NCBI GenBank assembly: GCA_963693315.1
Contig: OY856187.1
Coordinates: 389,002,885-389,066,884, forward strand
Source of the DNA: Diogma glabrata
Taxonomy: Eukaryota; Arthropoda; Insecta; Diptera; Cylindrotomidae
DNA: 64,000 nt
Direction: 5' to 3'
Below, one piece after another: positions 48,844 through 60,198 of this stretch; the stretch's first letter is position 1, and each line of letters starts with the position of its first letter. Position numbers and translations under genes: made by a program. The notes under the pieces were generated by a model. That model was not told the DNA's origin. It saw nothing but the letters and a program-made list of their open reading frames with translations, and ran no database searches.

Positions 48844-49320
48844 TTAGTTAGATTGGACTAATGCTTTTGGTAGACGAAGTGCTAGTCTCCCTTGAACGAG
48901 TTTAATGTATCTGCGCCATGCAAGTTCAGAGCAGTAACAGATAATGTGTTCCATGGTTTCTGCCTCCGAGTTGAAGAATCTGCATCTGTCAAGGCAACAA
49001 GGTCTAATTTTTTTGGGTGGTGATTTATCGGACCGTGTCCTGTCACGCACCATGTTAATATCTTCAGAGAATCTTTCTCTCTCAAGATCGATTGTTTTAA
49101 GAGGGGAGACGGGGAAGTTGCTTAAAAACTTTTTTGAGTGCAGAAGACCTTAACGCATACACCATAGTTGTTTATTCTGTTCCTGTTACCAGCTTTGAAT
49201 AACGCATTTGAGCGATCTCTTGGTTAATCCAAAGCACGGTTCTGGATCAATGACCTTTGTACTGGCGTCCTTCTTGGCTAGCAAGTCTGCTACTACCTGC
49301 TTCTCAAATCATTACTAAAA
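48844..49320 (-). pseudogene. LINE RNase H and zinc-knuckle fragment
   Basis: Reading leftward: 'VVADLLAKKDASTKVIDPEP' (49310-49250), the end of RNase H, then 'LKILTWCVTGHGPINHHPKK', a frameshift, 'CCLDRCRFFNSEAETMEHII', 'CYCSELAWRRYIKL' to a stop at 48844. The C-x-x-C..H..C knuckle and the preceding RNase H are typical of R1/I/Jockey-type ORF2. This is a third LINE family in the window, a short decayed piece. Confidence 0.75.
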
Positions 49321-49539
49321 TTTAAAATAATTCTAACTGCACATATTTCTTTTAAAAAAAATCAATTCTCTGGTCCTCTCTGAATATTAGCAAACTAGTA
49401 ATCTAAATTTTTTCTGACAGCTTACGAGATGGTCAATACCACGTTAACTTCTATGAGTCTTTCAGTCGCGAAGCCATAACTAAACCATATAGATGAAACT
49501 ATTTTAACTATATATTTCTAAAGTGGATATTACTCAAAA

Positions 49540-49865
49540 CAGGGCTTGGATCAGTTTAAATAAGCCAGACCTTAATAGGGAAATCATTTATAATTTCTGT
49601 TGGGGGCCTGATACAATTAAAAAGGACAAACCCTAATTGGGTATTTCGTATCAGGTCCTCATCAGATTGCTCACCTAGAGGTCAAATACGAAAAACTAAA
49701 TCAGGGCCAGATATATGGTCAAATAAGGTAAACACTAAAAGGGTATTCTAGGTAGGGCCCACACAAGATTGCTCTAATAGGACTTGCCCTTTCTGGACTG
49801 ACCAGGCCCTGATCACGCCCTGACTGTATTCAAGCTTTCCCTAACTAATATCTGCTCGGGAATCG
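49540..49865. repeat. GC-richer block with repeated GGCCTGAT/CAGATTGCTC phrases
   Basis: Variants of GGGCCTGATAC, CAGGTCCTCATCAGATTGCTC, AGGGCCAGAT, CACAAGATTGCTC and CAGGCCCTGATC occur in both orientations within 325 bp. This is the look of a subterminal repeat region of a DNA transposon; no terminus could be placed. Confidence 0.4.
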
Positions 49866-50233
49866 AATAGAGAAATATAGAGTATATGTATTTAATGTAA
49901 TTATAGACACAACCATAAGTTCCGTAGAACTTCGGTTTGCAAATCGTGCAAAACCATCTGTTAATATTTTGGCATTGATGTTAATGGCCATTGACAAGGA
50001 CATATTACTCAATTTAAGAGATGAAAATATTATAAATTATATATGTGAACATGCTGCACCTGGGTTAAAAAAAATTTAATGGATTCATATGGAGTGGGAA
50101 GTTTGTAGATCTGTATATTTAATATGAATTCAAAAACACCTTTTTTCGGCAAACGGCAGTAAAATTTAACTTTACAGCCGCGTGGGAAAAGCTTAAAGTC
50201 TTACTTTTTTGAGTTATAATCAAAGTGGTAGTA
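49866..50233. other. spacer, nothing recognised
   Basis: A/T-rich, no feature supported. Confidence 0.35.
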
Positions 50234-51458
50234 CACCGAAAAAAAACGTTGGTAGGATCAACTACAAAGCTTGTTTGATTTTGCGTCTAATATGAACGTG
50301 GTTATTTTAACCAATGTAGCATTGTCAATTTATTTTAAAAAACGTAACAATTTTCATTATTTAAATCAACACCGGCGTGATCGATTTCGTGTTCAAACAT
50401 TCACAAATAGTTGAATTAAGTAGTTTGTTCATGTTTTTGTTTGAAAATTATTGTGTTTGTTAAAATAAAAAACGAGGAAAAACAAAATTCGTTCAATGAT
50501 AATAATAATAAACAAAAGAATAGAAAAATAAAAAGTTTTTTATATATTCTAACATGGCTGGTTTTATTTAACATTTTAGGAAATAATTTACATGCGTTTA
50601 ATTGAATTGAATAATTTTAATATTATCTGCACATAAAATTATGTGCGGAAGAAATTTTTTTGTGAATATAATATCAACAATCTTGTTAAAATAATAGGCC
50701 CTTTCCATAATTAATTTTAGTGATTTAAAAAAATTCTTACATTTTTTTAATATTTTTTATTTGTCTTGTTTCATGTCGATTTATCGATATTTTAATTTAA
50801 TTTTTCAAAATAATGAGAAAATTATGGAAAATTAGTATTATTTTCTACACATAATTCAAATATTTAAATTTTTTGATTTCTGAATTTTGGTCTTTTAAAT
50901 TGTATCATTAAAAATATGGCGAAAAAATGTATGCATCCTTTACAAACAAAATCACACTATTTTGAACGTAAATATACGAACGCTATCTTTATGCATAAAA
51001 ATGTTTGTCGGGTTTGATGCGAAATACATATTTCTGATATAAAAAATTTCAAATATTATATTTCCGAAAAAACGAACCAATACAAACATCGATAGCAGCA
51101 AAAACAAAACAAAGATGTACCAAACCAATAGATTTAATACGGAGAATTGCTTGATTCTATCACAAACGTATTCAATATTACTATTTTTAAATTACCACGT
51201 TTGTAGTCAATTGAAAATTAAATCAACCACGGCATCGTTGCTCGAAAATGAAATCATAGTAGACTCAACTACAAACATGGTTAAATCAAATATGTTTGTG
51301 ATACTTATAAAAAATTATATCAACAACGGTTAAATTGTTAATTTAAATCCGGAGCGTTGGTTGATTCTATCGCAAACGTATTTAATTCCCCAATTTTCAC
51401 TTAATGCTCGATTAACAATGCAACATGTTTGAGTCAACCAAAATTTTTTCTTTCGGTG
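50234..51458. mobile_element. non-autonomous CACCG...CGGTG DNA transposon
   Basis: Termini CACCGAAAAAAAACGTTGGT (50234) and ACCAAAATTTTTTCTTTCGGTG (to 51458) are imperfect inverted repeats, each flanked by TA. Subterminal motifs such as TTGATTCTATCACAAACGT (51150) and TTGATTCTATCGCAAACGT (51361) repeat near the ends, as in CACTA elements. A 72-aa frame at 51115-51333 runs through these motifs and is not a gene. Confidence 0.6.
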
Positions 51459-52774
51459 TAAAGTAACGCCATTTTTTTTCTTTTTTTATAGCGGCAGTAA
51501 TGTGACTTTCATATTCTTACGGTGGCAGAAAAAGTATCGCCATTTTTCTATATTTTTACGGTGACAACATAACATGAGATTATGAATTTGTTCAAAACAG
51601 CAACTACGTTCATTTTAATGAATTAAAATCAATAATTTCAAAACTAACCAATTTAAAAACAGTAGATTAAGCCCAAAATAGCTTACGTACGTATACAGTA
51701 ACATTTGACCAAAATATTTGTCATTTTTTCGAACAAATTGTATAACTATGACAACAAAAAATAACAAATATTTTGTTAGGATTATGAAATTTTGAATTGA
51801 AATCTTTGATGAAAAACTTTATTTTTTATATAATTTATACAAATTTACATGTTTTTTACTTTTTTGGATAAAACTATGACGGTAGAATAAATAATTTTGG
51901 TGTATTAATTTCATATTTATAAAAAATTTAAACGTTTGCCGAAAAAATAATGTATTTAATTCGGTGCTAAAGTGATTTTTTGTGTTTTGTCTATATAATT
52001 CGCAAACTAGAGACTCAACACAAAAAGTAACACTTTAGCTCCTAATTAAATAATTTAATATTTTCCCCAACAATAAAAATTATAGTTTTTGTTTTATATT
52101 TCTTGCAACAATTGCTTTGAATTGTCAGGAGCAATTTCCGAAGGACGGTGATATTTTGAAAAATTAATTTTTACTCGAAAGCAAGTTCATTGATAATAGC
52201 TCGAGTACGTAGGGAAAAATTAATTAGAATTTATCACAGGTCGAGGGGAATTTGTTTGGAAAATTTTTTGCCCATTTTTGATTTCTTTATATATTTTTAT
52301 GTTTTATGCATTATAGGTGAATGGTTTTTGTTTAATTTGGCCTACTTAAATGAATCAAGTCGTCAAACAAAATTAATATTCTCGAAAATTGAAAATAAAC
52401 AAATAACCAGCAGCAAAATGTTTGTATCATCGAATTTTCGATTGTCGATGATTTATCATAAAGATCGATGATTTCGGTATGTTGGACAAAAATTTAGATG
52501 GAATAATTTTTCGATTCGATAGGTGAAGGTGAGTGATGATTTACTGATACCCAACTTTTTGTTGCAGAAAAATACTAAAAATGGTAGGGAGACACAATCT
52601 TCAGTATGAAAATTATTTTGCAGGAAACAAAATTGGATTAGTCAAAAAATATTATTTTAAGACTTTATTAATTTATAATTCTATTAATTCATATTTCTGT
52701 AAACAAAATTAAATATTCGTGATAGTCTCCCGTGATATAGGAAATTATTTACCAGTATCTCTGATAGATTTTAA
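51459..52774. other. AT-rich spacer, no gene recognised
   Basis: A 93-aa frame (52190-52471) has no motif. Nothing else was identified. Confidence 0.4.
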
Positions 52775-53204
52775 GAAAATGATAGATTTTGGTACGAGTA
52801 AAAATGTTGCGGTGTGACGCGATAGCTTGGATTTAGTTTAGATGTAAAATAAATCTTTATATATTAATACGCTAACTTTGTACTTTGTACAGCCTAAGGC
52901 TTTTTTATTCGAATTTTCACTCATCCCAAATTTTCACTGCTAACTGACATTAGTGTAACCTAGATCTGAGAGATTTTTGGGATTTTTCGGATCATAAATA
53001 AAAAAGTTATAGACGAATTTTAATGTATTTTTGAATTCAACTGCCTCCCATCAATTCAAATGGATCAAATGGAATCGTCCAAATCTTTTCTTTGTTTATA
53101 GTATTTTATATTTTCTTTTCAGTTTATGCATTGATCTTGGAGAGTATGGACGTTATTTTTCTTTGTTGTTTTATCTTATATTAATACGTTCAATATTTAG
53201 TTAG

Positions 53205-54416
53205 ATATATATTGTTTGTGAATGAAAGAGGATAAAAAATTGATTATTGATTATTGTATTTTTTTTTTCAGCGACAATTTTGTAATGTGTGTGTTTGGTA
53301 TGATAGTTTGAGATCATAAAATTGATTGTTAGAATTTTTAATATATATTGTTTGTGAATGAAAGAGGAAAAAAAGTTGATTATTGATTGTTGTATTTTTT
53401 TTTCAGCGACAATTTTGTAATGTGTGTGTTTGGTATGATAGTTTGAGATCGTAGATTTGATTGTTAGAATTTTTAATATATGTTGTTTGTGAATGAAAGA
53501 GGATAAAAAATTGATTATTGATTGTTGTATTTTTTTTTCAGCGACAATTTTGTAATGTGTGTGTTTGGTATGATAGTTTGAGATCGTAAATTTGATTGTT
53601 AGAATTTTTAATATATATTGTTTGTGAATGAAAGAGGATAAAAAATTGATTATTGATTGTTGTATTTTTTTTCAGCGACAATTTTGTAATGTGAGTGTTT
53701 GGTATGATAGTTTGAGATCGTAAATTTGATTGTTAGAATTTTTAATATATATTGTTTGTGAATGAAAGAGGATAAAAAATTGATTATTGATTGTTGTATT
53801 TTTTTCAGCGACAATTTTGTAATGTGAGTGTTTGGTATGATAGTTTGAGATCATAAATTTGATTGTTAGAATTTTTAATATATATTATTTTTGAATGCAA
53901 GAGGATAAAAAATTGATTATTGATTGTTGTATTTTTTTTCAGCGACAATTTTGTAATGTGAGTATTTGGTATAATAGTTTGAGATCTTAGATTTGATTGT
54001 TAGAATTTTTAATATATATTGTTTGTGAATGAAAGAGGATAAAAAATTGATTATTGATTGTTGTATTTTTTTTCAGCGACAATTTTGTAATGTGAGTATT
54101 TGGTATGATAGTTTGAAATCGTAAATTTGATTGTTAGAATTTTTAATATATATTGTTTGTGAATGAAAGAGGATAAAAAATTGATTATTGATTGTTGCAT
54201 TTTTTTTCAGTGACAATTTTGTAATGTGTGTGTTTGGTATGATAGTTTGAGATCGTAAATTTGATTGTTAGAATTTTTAATATATATTGTTTGTGAATGA
54301 AAGAGGATAAAAAATTGATTATTGATTGTTGTATTTTTTTTCAGCGACAATTTTGTAATGTGTGTGTTTGGTATGATAGTTTGAGATCGTAAATTTGATT
54401 GTTAGAATTTTTAATA
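53205..54416 (+). repeat. minisatellite, nine 133-136-bp units
   Basis: Units begin at TGTTTGTGAATGAAAGAGG at about 53214, 53350, 53485, 53620, 53754, 53888, 54021, 54154 and 54288. Each contains TTTTTTTTCAGCGACAATTTTG, a pyrimidine tract plus CAG that looks like a splice acceptor. The units are very uniform, so the array is recent or homogenised. Confidence 0.92.
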
Positions 54417-54852
54417 CTAGGAGGGCCCGGCGTGCTTCGCTACGCTTATAAATAAAGTTTTTGCGTAGACATTTTGTTGACGTAGAAGCAATGATTTCAA
54501 AAAGTGGTTATGAGAAATGCTAGCATATAATTTTAAATTTTTCTTTTTAAATATATGAATGAAAAATAATCAGAACTCTAGCTGATCAGTTCGGATATAT
54601 GAAAAATTAGCGATCAAATAAGTTTTCAAGTAAGCTTATTTGATCTCTAACTTATATGAAAAATTAGCATATATCCGAACTGATCAGCTAGAGTTCTGAT
54701 TATTTTTCATTCATATATTTAAAAAGAAAAATTTAAAATTATATGCTAGCATTTCTCATAACCACTTTTTTAAATCATTGCTTCTACGTCAACAAAATGT
54801 CTACGCAAAAACTTTATTTATAAGCGTAGCGAAGCACGCCGGGCCCTCCTAG
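54417..54852. repeat. 436-bp foldback tail, copy 2
   Basis: Same CTAGGAGGGCCCGGCGTGC arms as 28093-28524. It is joined to the minisatellite inside a unit, at 'TTTTTAATA'. Confidence 0.9.
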
Positions 54853-55470
54853 AATAATTTAAATGTTGAATATTTTCAAATTTTATTAAATAATAGATTA
54901 AATAACAGTTGAAGAAAAAATGTAATGCTTTACGTTATCGCGTCGCACCGCAACATTTTTACTTGTTCCAAAACTCATAATTTTTTGTCCTACACTGAAA
55001 AAAATAATGATAAACTAATGCTAGTTTAATTGGTGCTAGTTATAATAACCCCGTTTTGGGTTGGTTTGTTACAAATTTACTATGTTTAACTTAAACTGAG
55101 CAAGTTTTATAACACAAAACTAGCTAAGTTAATTATTATTTCGATTTTAATAAGAGAAATATGAATTGGGATGTAGATTTTAACTGAAACTGTGTTACTT
55201 TAAGTAGGTATTAGTAAGTAAAATATTTTGATTTCGTGTAATTAGCGGAGTTAAAATAATTATGGTTAATGATCATTAAATTTGTTCATTAAATTGATTT
55301 TTTAAAACTCCACATAAAAATTAATTTATACAATTGATTATGTTACGCGCTTCCCAAATTAGATTATTTTACTGGGATTTCTTTTCAAATGTACTTATAT
55401 GTGTATGATGTTTTATATATATATATATGTAAAAATAATATTTCTTCGGAGTGACGTGTAGAACTAACTA

Positions 55471-55812
55471 TACATTATAAAGTATTTGTTGAACTTGTAT
55501 GTTTCACCAATAAGTATTCTTCACTTTAATAAAAAAAATAAAACTTAGAATTAAATTTTAAAACTTTTTATTTTTTATATTCCGTACTACCGGTTTCAAT
55601 CTTCTAAAGATCATCTACAGGTACTATACAACAACTCCCTATAAATTGCTGTATAGTACTAATAGATGATCTTTAGAATATTGAAACCGGTAGTACGGAA
55701 TATAAAAAATAAAAAGTTTTAAAATTTAATTCTAAGTTTTAGTTTTTTTATTAAAGTGAAGAATACTTATTGGTGAAACATACAAGTTCAACAAATGCTT
55801 TATAATATATGT
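55471..55812. mobile_element. 342-bp near-perfect foldback element
   Basis: Arms of about 150 bp: TTGTTGAACTTGTATGTTTC (left) against GAAACATACAAGTTCAACAA (right). The centre is near 55640 and includes the paired TCCGTACTACCGGTTTCAAT and ATTGAAACCGGTAGTACGGA. No coding. Young, given the few mismatches. Confidence 0.88.
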
Positions 55813-55853
55813 AAAATGTTTCATAAATTATTGTTTTCCATAAAGTTAACTTG

Positions 55854-57096
<1,243 letters not shown>

Positions 57097-57702
57097 ATGT
57101 CTGAGAAACATGGCGATTTACAACAGTTTATGAAGTTGATAAATATTTATGAACCTTCTTTACTTCGTACCTTTATAGGTAATGATTTATTAATATATTT
57201 TTATACTGCTTATAGTTAACTTCAAATTCTATTTTTTATAATTAATTTATCTATTCTTAAACTAATGTTTACTTTTATTTTACCAATTAACAATACTAAA
57301 GTATTTGCAAAGAATGATCAGATTTTTTTTATAATAAATTTTATAAAAGTATACAAATGTATATAAACTATTTTAGATCGTGATGTAGAGTTCGAAGACT
57401 TACCTTATTTGATTCAAAGTGATGTGGACAAGTTATTCACAATGCAACAAATTGGCTTAAAAATTATATTTGAACACCATATTTCATTGCTTCGCAAAAA
57501 TCTGACTAAAACCCCAATTGTTAGTATTTGCAAATAATATTGTTTTCAAAATCAATTTTACAAATAAATATAACGCTTTTTATTTTCCGTTTTTAATTAA
57601 CAGGATAAATCAGCAAATGAATTATCGTCCTCTTTGGATACGATCTCAATCACCGACAGTTTTAATAATTTTATTGACGAAACTATCTCCAATTATAACT
57701 AA
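57097..57702 (+). CDS. SAM-domain protein of the CACTA-like element, intact
   Basis: Three exons (57097-57178, 57377-57519, 57604-57702) with GTAATG...TTTTAG and GTTAGT...AACAG introns join in frame to 107 aa: 'MSEKHGDLQQFMKLINIY' to '...FIDETISNYN'. Residues about 8-70 fit the five-helix SAM pattern: 'LQQFMKLINIYEPSLLRTFI', then 'FEDLPYLIQSDVDKLFTMQQ' and 'GLKIIFEHHISLLRKN'. The C-terminal tail is Ser/Asp-rich. SAM domains make head-to-tail oligomers. It lies 52 bp upstream of the transposase gene on the same strand. SAM-containing proteins are known companions of animal Tnp2-like transposases, so a role in assembling the transposition complex is inferred. It is the only unbroken gene of this element; it could alternatively be a 5' exon set spliced to the next gene. 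Confidence 0.65.
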
Positions 57703-57754
57703 TTCTGCCAAAATTTACTCCCTGCTTTTTTAGAATTCAAGTATTAAATTAATC

Positions 57755-60106
57755 ATGTTATTTTATTGTTTTTTATGTACCACAACTGCGGGGGAAATAA
57801 ATAATTTAGTTACACATTTAAAAAGAGTACATGGATGTGGAAGTAATAGTACTTTTGTTTGCAAGCAATTGAACTGTACACAAATTTTTCTTAACTTAAA
57901 TAGTTTTAAACGACATCTAATACGTCATTTCAACAACGAAAACGAAAACCATTATTCTGTAAATATTCCATTTTCATGTTCAGAGACAAATACTTTTGAA
58001 AACTTTCATTCAGTTGATTCATTGCAAACGAATGATTGGGTCAACTCAAACATTGAGATAACAACAGTACTGGAAGAAAATAATATAAATTTGATCCAAA
58101 AATCTGTTTCGCCAGCTGCGAACTTTGTGCTAGCCCTACATGACAACACCAATTTTTCTCGAAAAGATGTTCTCAGTATTCAATCTTTGGTTATTAAATT
58201 AATAAACAATATCAGTTATGCATCAGTCTCGAATAATTCAGTTTCTAGAATTGAATCATTTGACTATTTTGAAGATTTAAACACAGAATATAAATTTCTC
58301 CAATATTTAAAACGTAAAAACCTTTACGACAGCGGATATGAGTTTTCAATTGATAATACGATTTCCGAAGTATATCGATCTGGACAAACAGTAAAGGCAT
58401 TGTTTTCCCATTATATTTTCAATTCAAAAAGTTTTTTGAAAAGCAAAATATTTTCGAATCACATCTCAAGAAAAAACAATTATTGGATGATGATAATAGA
58501 TTTATTAAACATTTTATTCAAGGTAAGTTATGGCAACAGAAATGTGATCAATATGAGGGACGAGAAATTATTCCATATTTTATCTATATTGATGATTTTG
58601 AAATCAATAACCCATTGGGTTCTCATACCAGAACCCATACACTAACAGCTATTTACTACTCCTTTCCTACTGTTACCAATTGTTCACAATTGAAACACAT
58701 CCAAATTGCAGCATTAATAAGATCGTGTTTTGTAAAAGAATATGGAAACAGCTCATGCTTATATTTCTTAATTGAAGAATTAAAACGGTTAGAAACTGAT
58801 GGTATTGTGTTAGATTTACCAAATGGAACAATTACTGTATATTTTATTTTGGGTTTGATACTTGGCGACAATTTAGGCATTAACAGTGTACTAGAATTTA
58901 GTCAATCTTTTTCTGCTAATTATTTTTGTAGACTCTGTAAAGAAAATAAAAATACATGCCATGTTCAATCAATAGAAAATATAGAAAAGGTTCGAAATAT
59001 TTTAAATTATAGTTTCGATGTAAGTTTAAATAATATTACAGTGACAGGAATAAGCCGTGAATCTATTCTTAATACTATTCCATCGTTTCATGCTGTTGAA
59101 CATTATTCAATCGATTTAATGCATGATATTTTTGAAGGCATTTGTCACTATAATTTGTCACATATATTACTAAATTTTATAGAAATAAAAAAATACTTTA
59201 CCCTTGAAGACTTAAATAAATTGAAAGCAACGTTTTCTTATGGCGAAACTGAAATTGGCAACATTTCGAAATATATTAAGATCAACCACTTGAAAAACAG
59301 AAAATTTCACTTCTCAGCTCGTGAAATGTGGAATTTTACTCATTTTTTAACTCTAATTATTGGTGAAGGAATTCCCACTACGGATATTATTTGGGTATTT
59401 TTTGTAGAATTCGTGGAACTGATAGATTTATTACTATCTTCCAAGTTTACAGATGAAATAATTTTAGACTTAACAAATAAGATAGAAAAACATAATAAAG
59501 ACTATGTTAGACTCTTTAGCGATAATTTAAAACCAAAGTTTCATCTACTTGTTCATTACCCCCGCATTATTCGATACTCGGGATTACCAAGGTATTTTAA
59601 CTGTTTTCGCTATGAAGCGAAGCATCAAGAATTGAAAAAATATTACTAGTAGAAGAAATATTACTTTAAGTCTGGCTATTAAATTCCAAATTAAATTCAC
59701 AAAGTATATTCTTGAAGAACCAACCTCTGAAGTATTAGCAAAAACATCAAATATAATTGATTTTAAAATTTCTGATGACAATTTGGCGCAATTTGGATTT
59801 TCGTTAGTTAAGTTGTTATATTATTTTGAAATACAATATAAATGTACTTCTTATAAGACTGGGCATTTCCTTATTAAAGTTGTTCCTCAAAACATAGAGC
59901 TCTATCAGATTGAATCGATAGTTGTTCAAGAAAACGAGCCACTACCCTTTATAGCTTGCTATAAATACTGTTCCATGTACCTTAAGCATTTTGCTTCCCA
60001 CAAAATTTTAAATAAAAGTGATTGCCTCTTCGTATTACCTATCACATATTTTAACAGCCCTCCATGCATTGTTACAAAGTCCAAAATAGTTCTGTGGTAC
60101 GATTAA
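57755..60106 (+). pseudogene. C2H2-finger Tnp2-like transposase with frameshifts
   Basis: Starts at the ATG at 57755. Two N-terminal C2H2 fingers ('CFLCTTTAGEINNLVTHLKR..H', 'CKQLNCTQIFLNLNSFKRHL'), a variable linker, then the transposase core: 'KLWQQKCDQYEGREIIPYFI', 'YIDDFEINNPLGSHTRTHTL', 'ICR-type' CRLCKENKNTC (Cys-pair), 'HYSIDLMHDIFEGICHYNL' (D..HD..EG box), 'LKPKFHLLVHYPRII' and 'CFRYEAKHQELKKY' (R-E..H box). Frameshifts occur at about 58430 and in an A run at about 59635; the C-terminal frame continues to a stop at 60106. All shifts are single-base, near T or A runs. Distinct from the Tnp2-like copy at 1.6-3.9 kb. Acts on DNA; residues D, D and E in these boxes are the likely metal-binding set, by family analogy. 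Confidence 0.78.
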
Positions 60107-60198
60107 AACATTTTTTCGATTAATTTAATTATTTGAAATTTTTTAAATTTACATTAGAACTGTTTATTACATATATCAAAAAAACAATAAATTTCAAT

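Larger units (their letters stand above)
52854..54852 (+). mobile_element. Helitron-like composite repeat, copy 2
   Basis: Starts TCTTTATATATTAATACGC after an A. The head (52854-53040) matches copy 1 ('TACAGCCTAAGGC', 'TTTCACTGCTAAC', 'TTCGGATCATAAATAAAAAA'). Nine 134-bp minisatellite units and the foldback tail follow, ending CCCTCCTAG (54852). The 3' neighbour base is A rather than T, so the Helitron rule is met only at the 5' side. Confidence 0.6.
52775..54990. repeat. palindromic element interrupted by the Helitron-like copy 2
   Basis: GAGTAAAAATGTTGCGGTGTGACGCGATA (about 52794-52823, written here by key parts: GTAAAAATGTTGCGGTG and GACGCGATA) pairs with the inverse complement at 54943-54973. 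The pairing extends outward, imperfectly, to about 52775 and 54990. The interior holds 52854-54852. Confidence 0.65.

Noticed and set aside
53205..54416. Regular spaced repeats that might be a CRISPR-like array
   Set aside because: Units are tandem without unique spacers, in a eukaryotic context; this is a minisatellite.
54995..55853. CACTGAAAAAAATAATG at 54995 as the end of a separate small CACTA element
   Set aside because: No CAGTG partner was found to the right within 900 bp; kept only as an alternative left end of the larger element.
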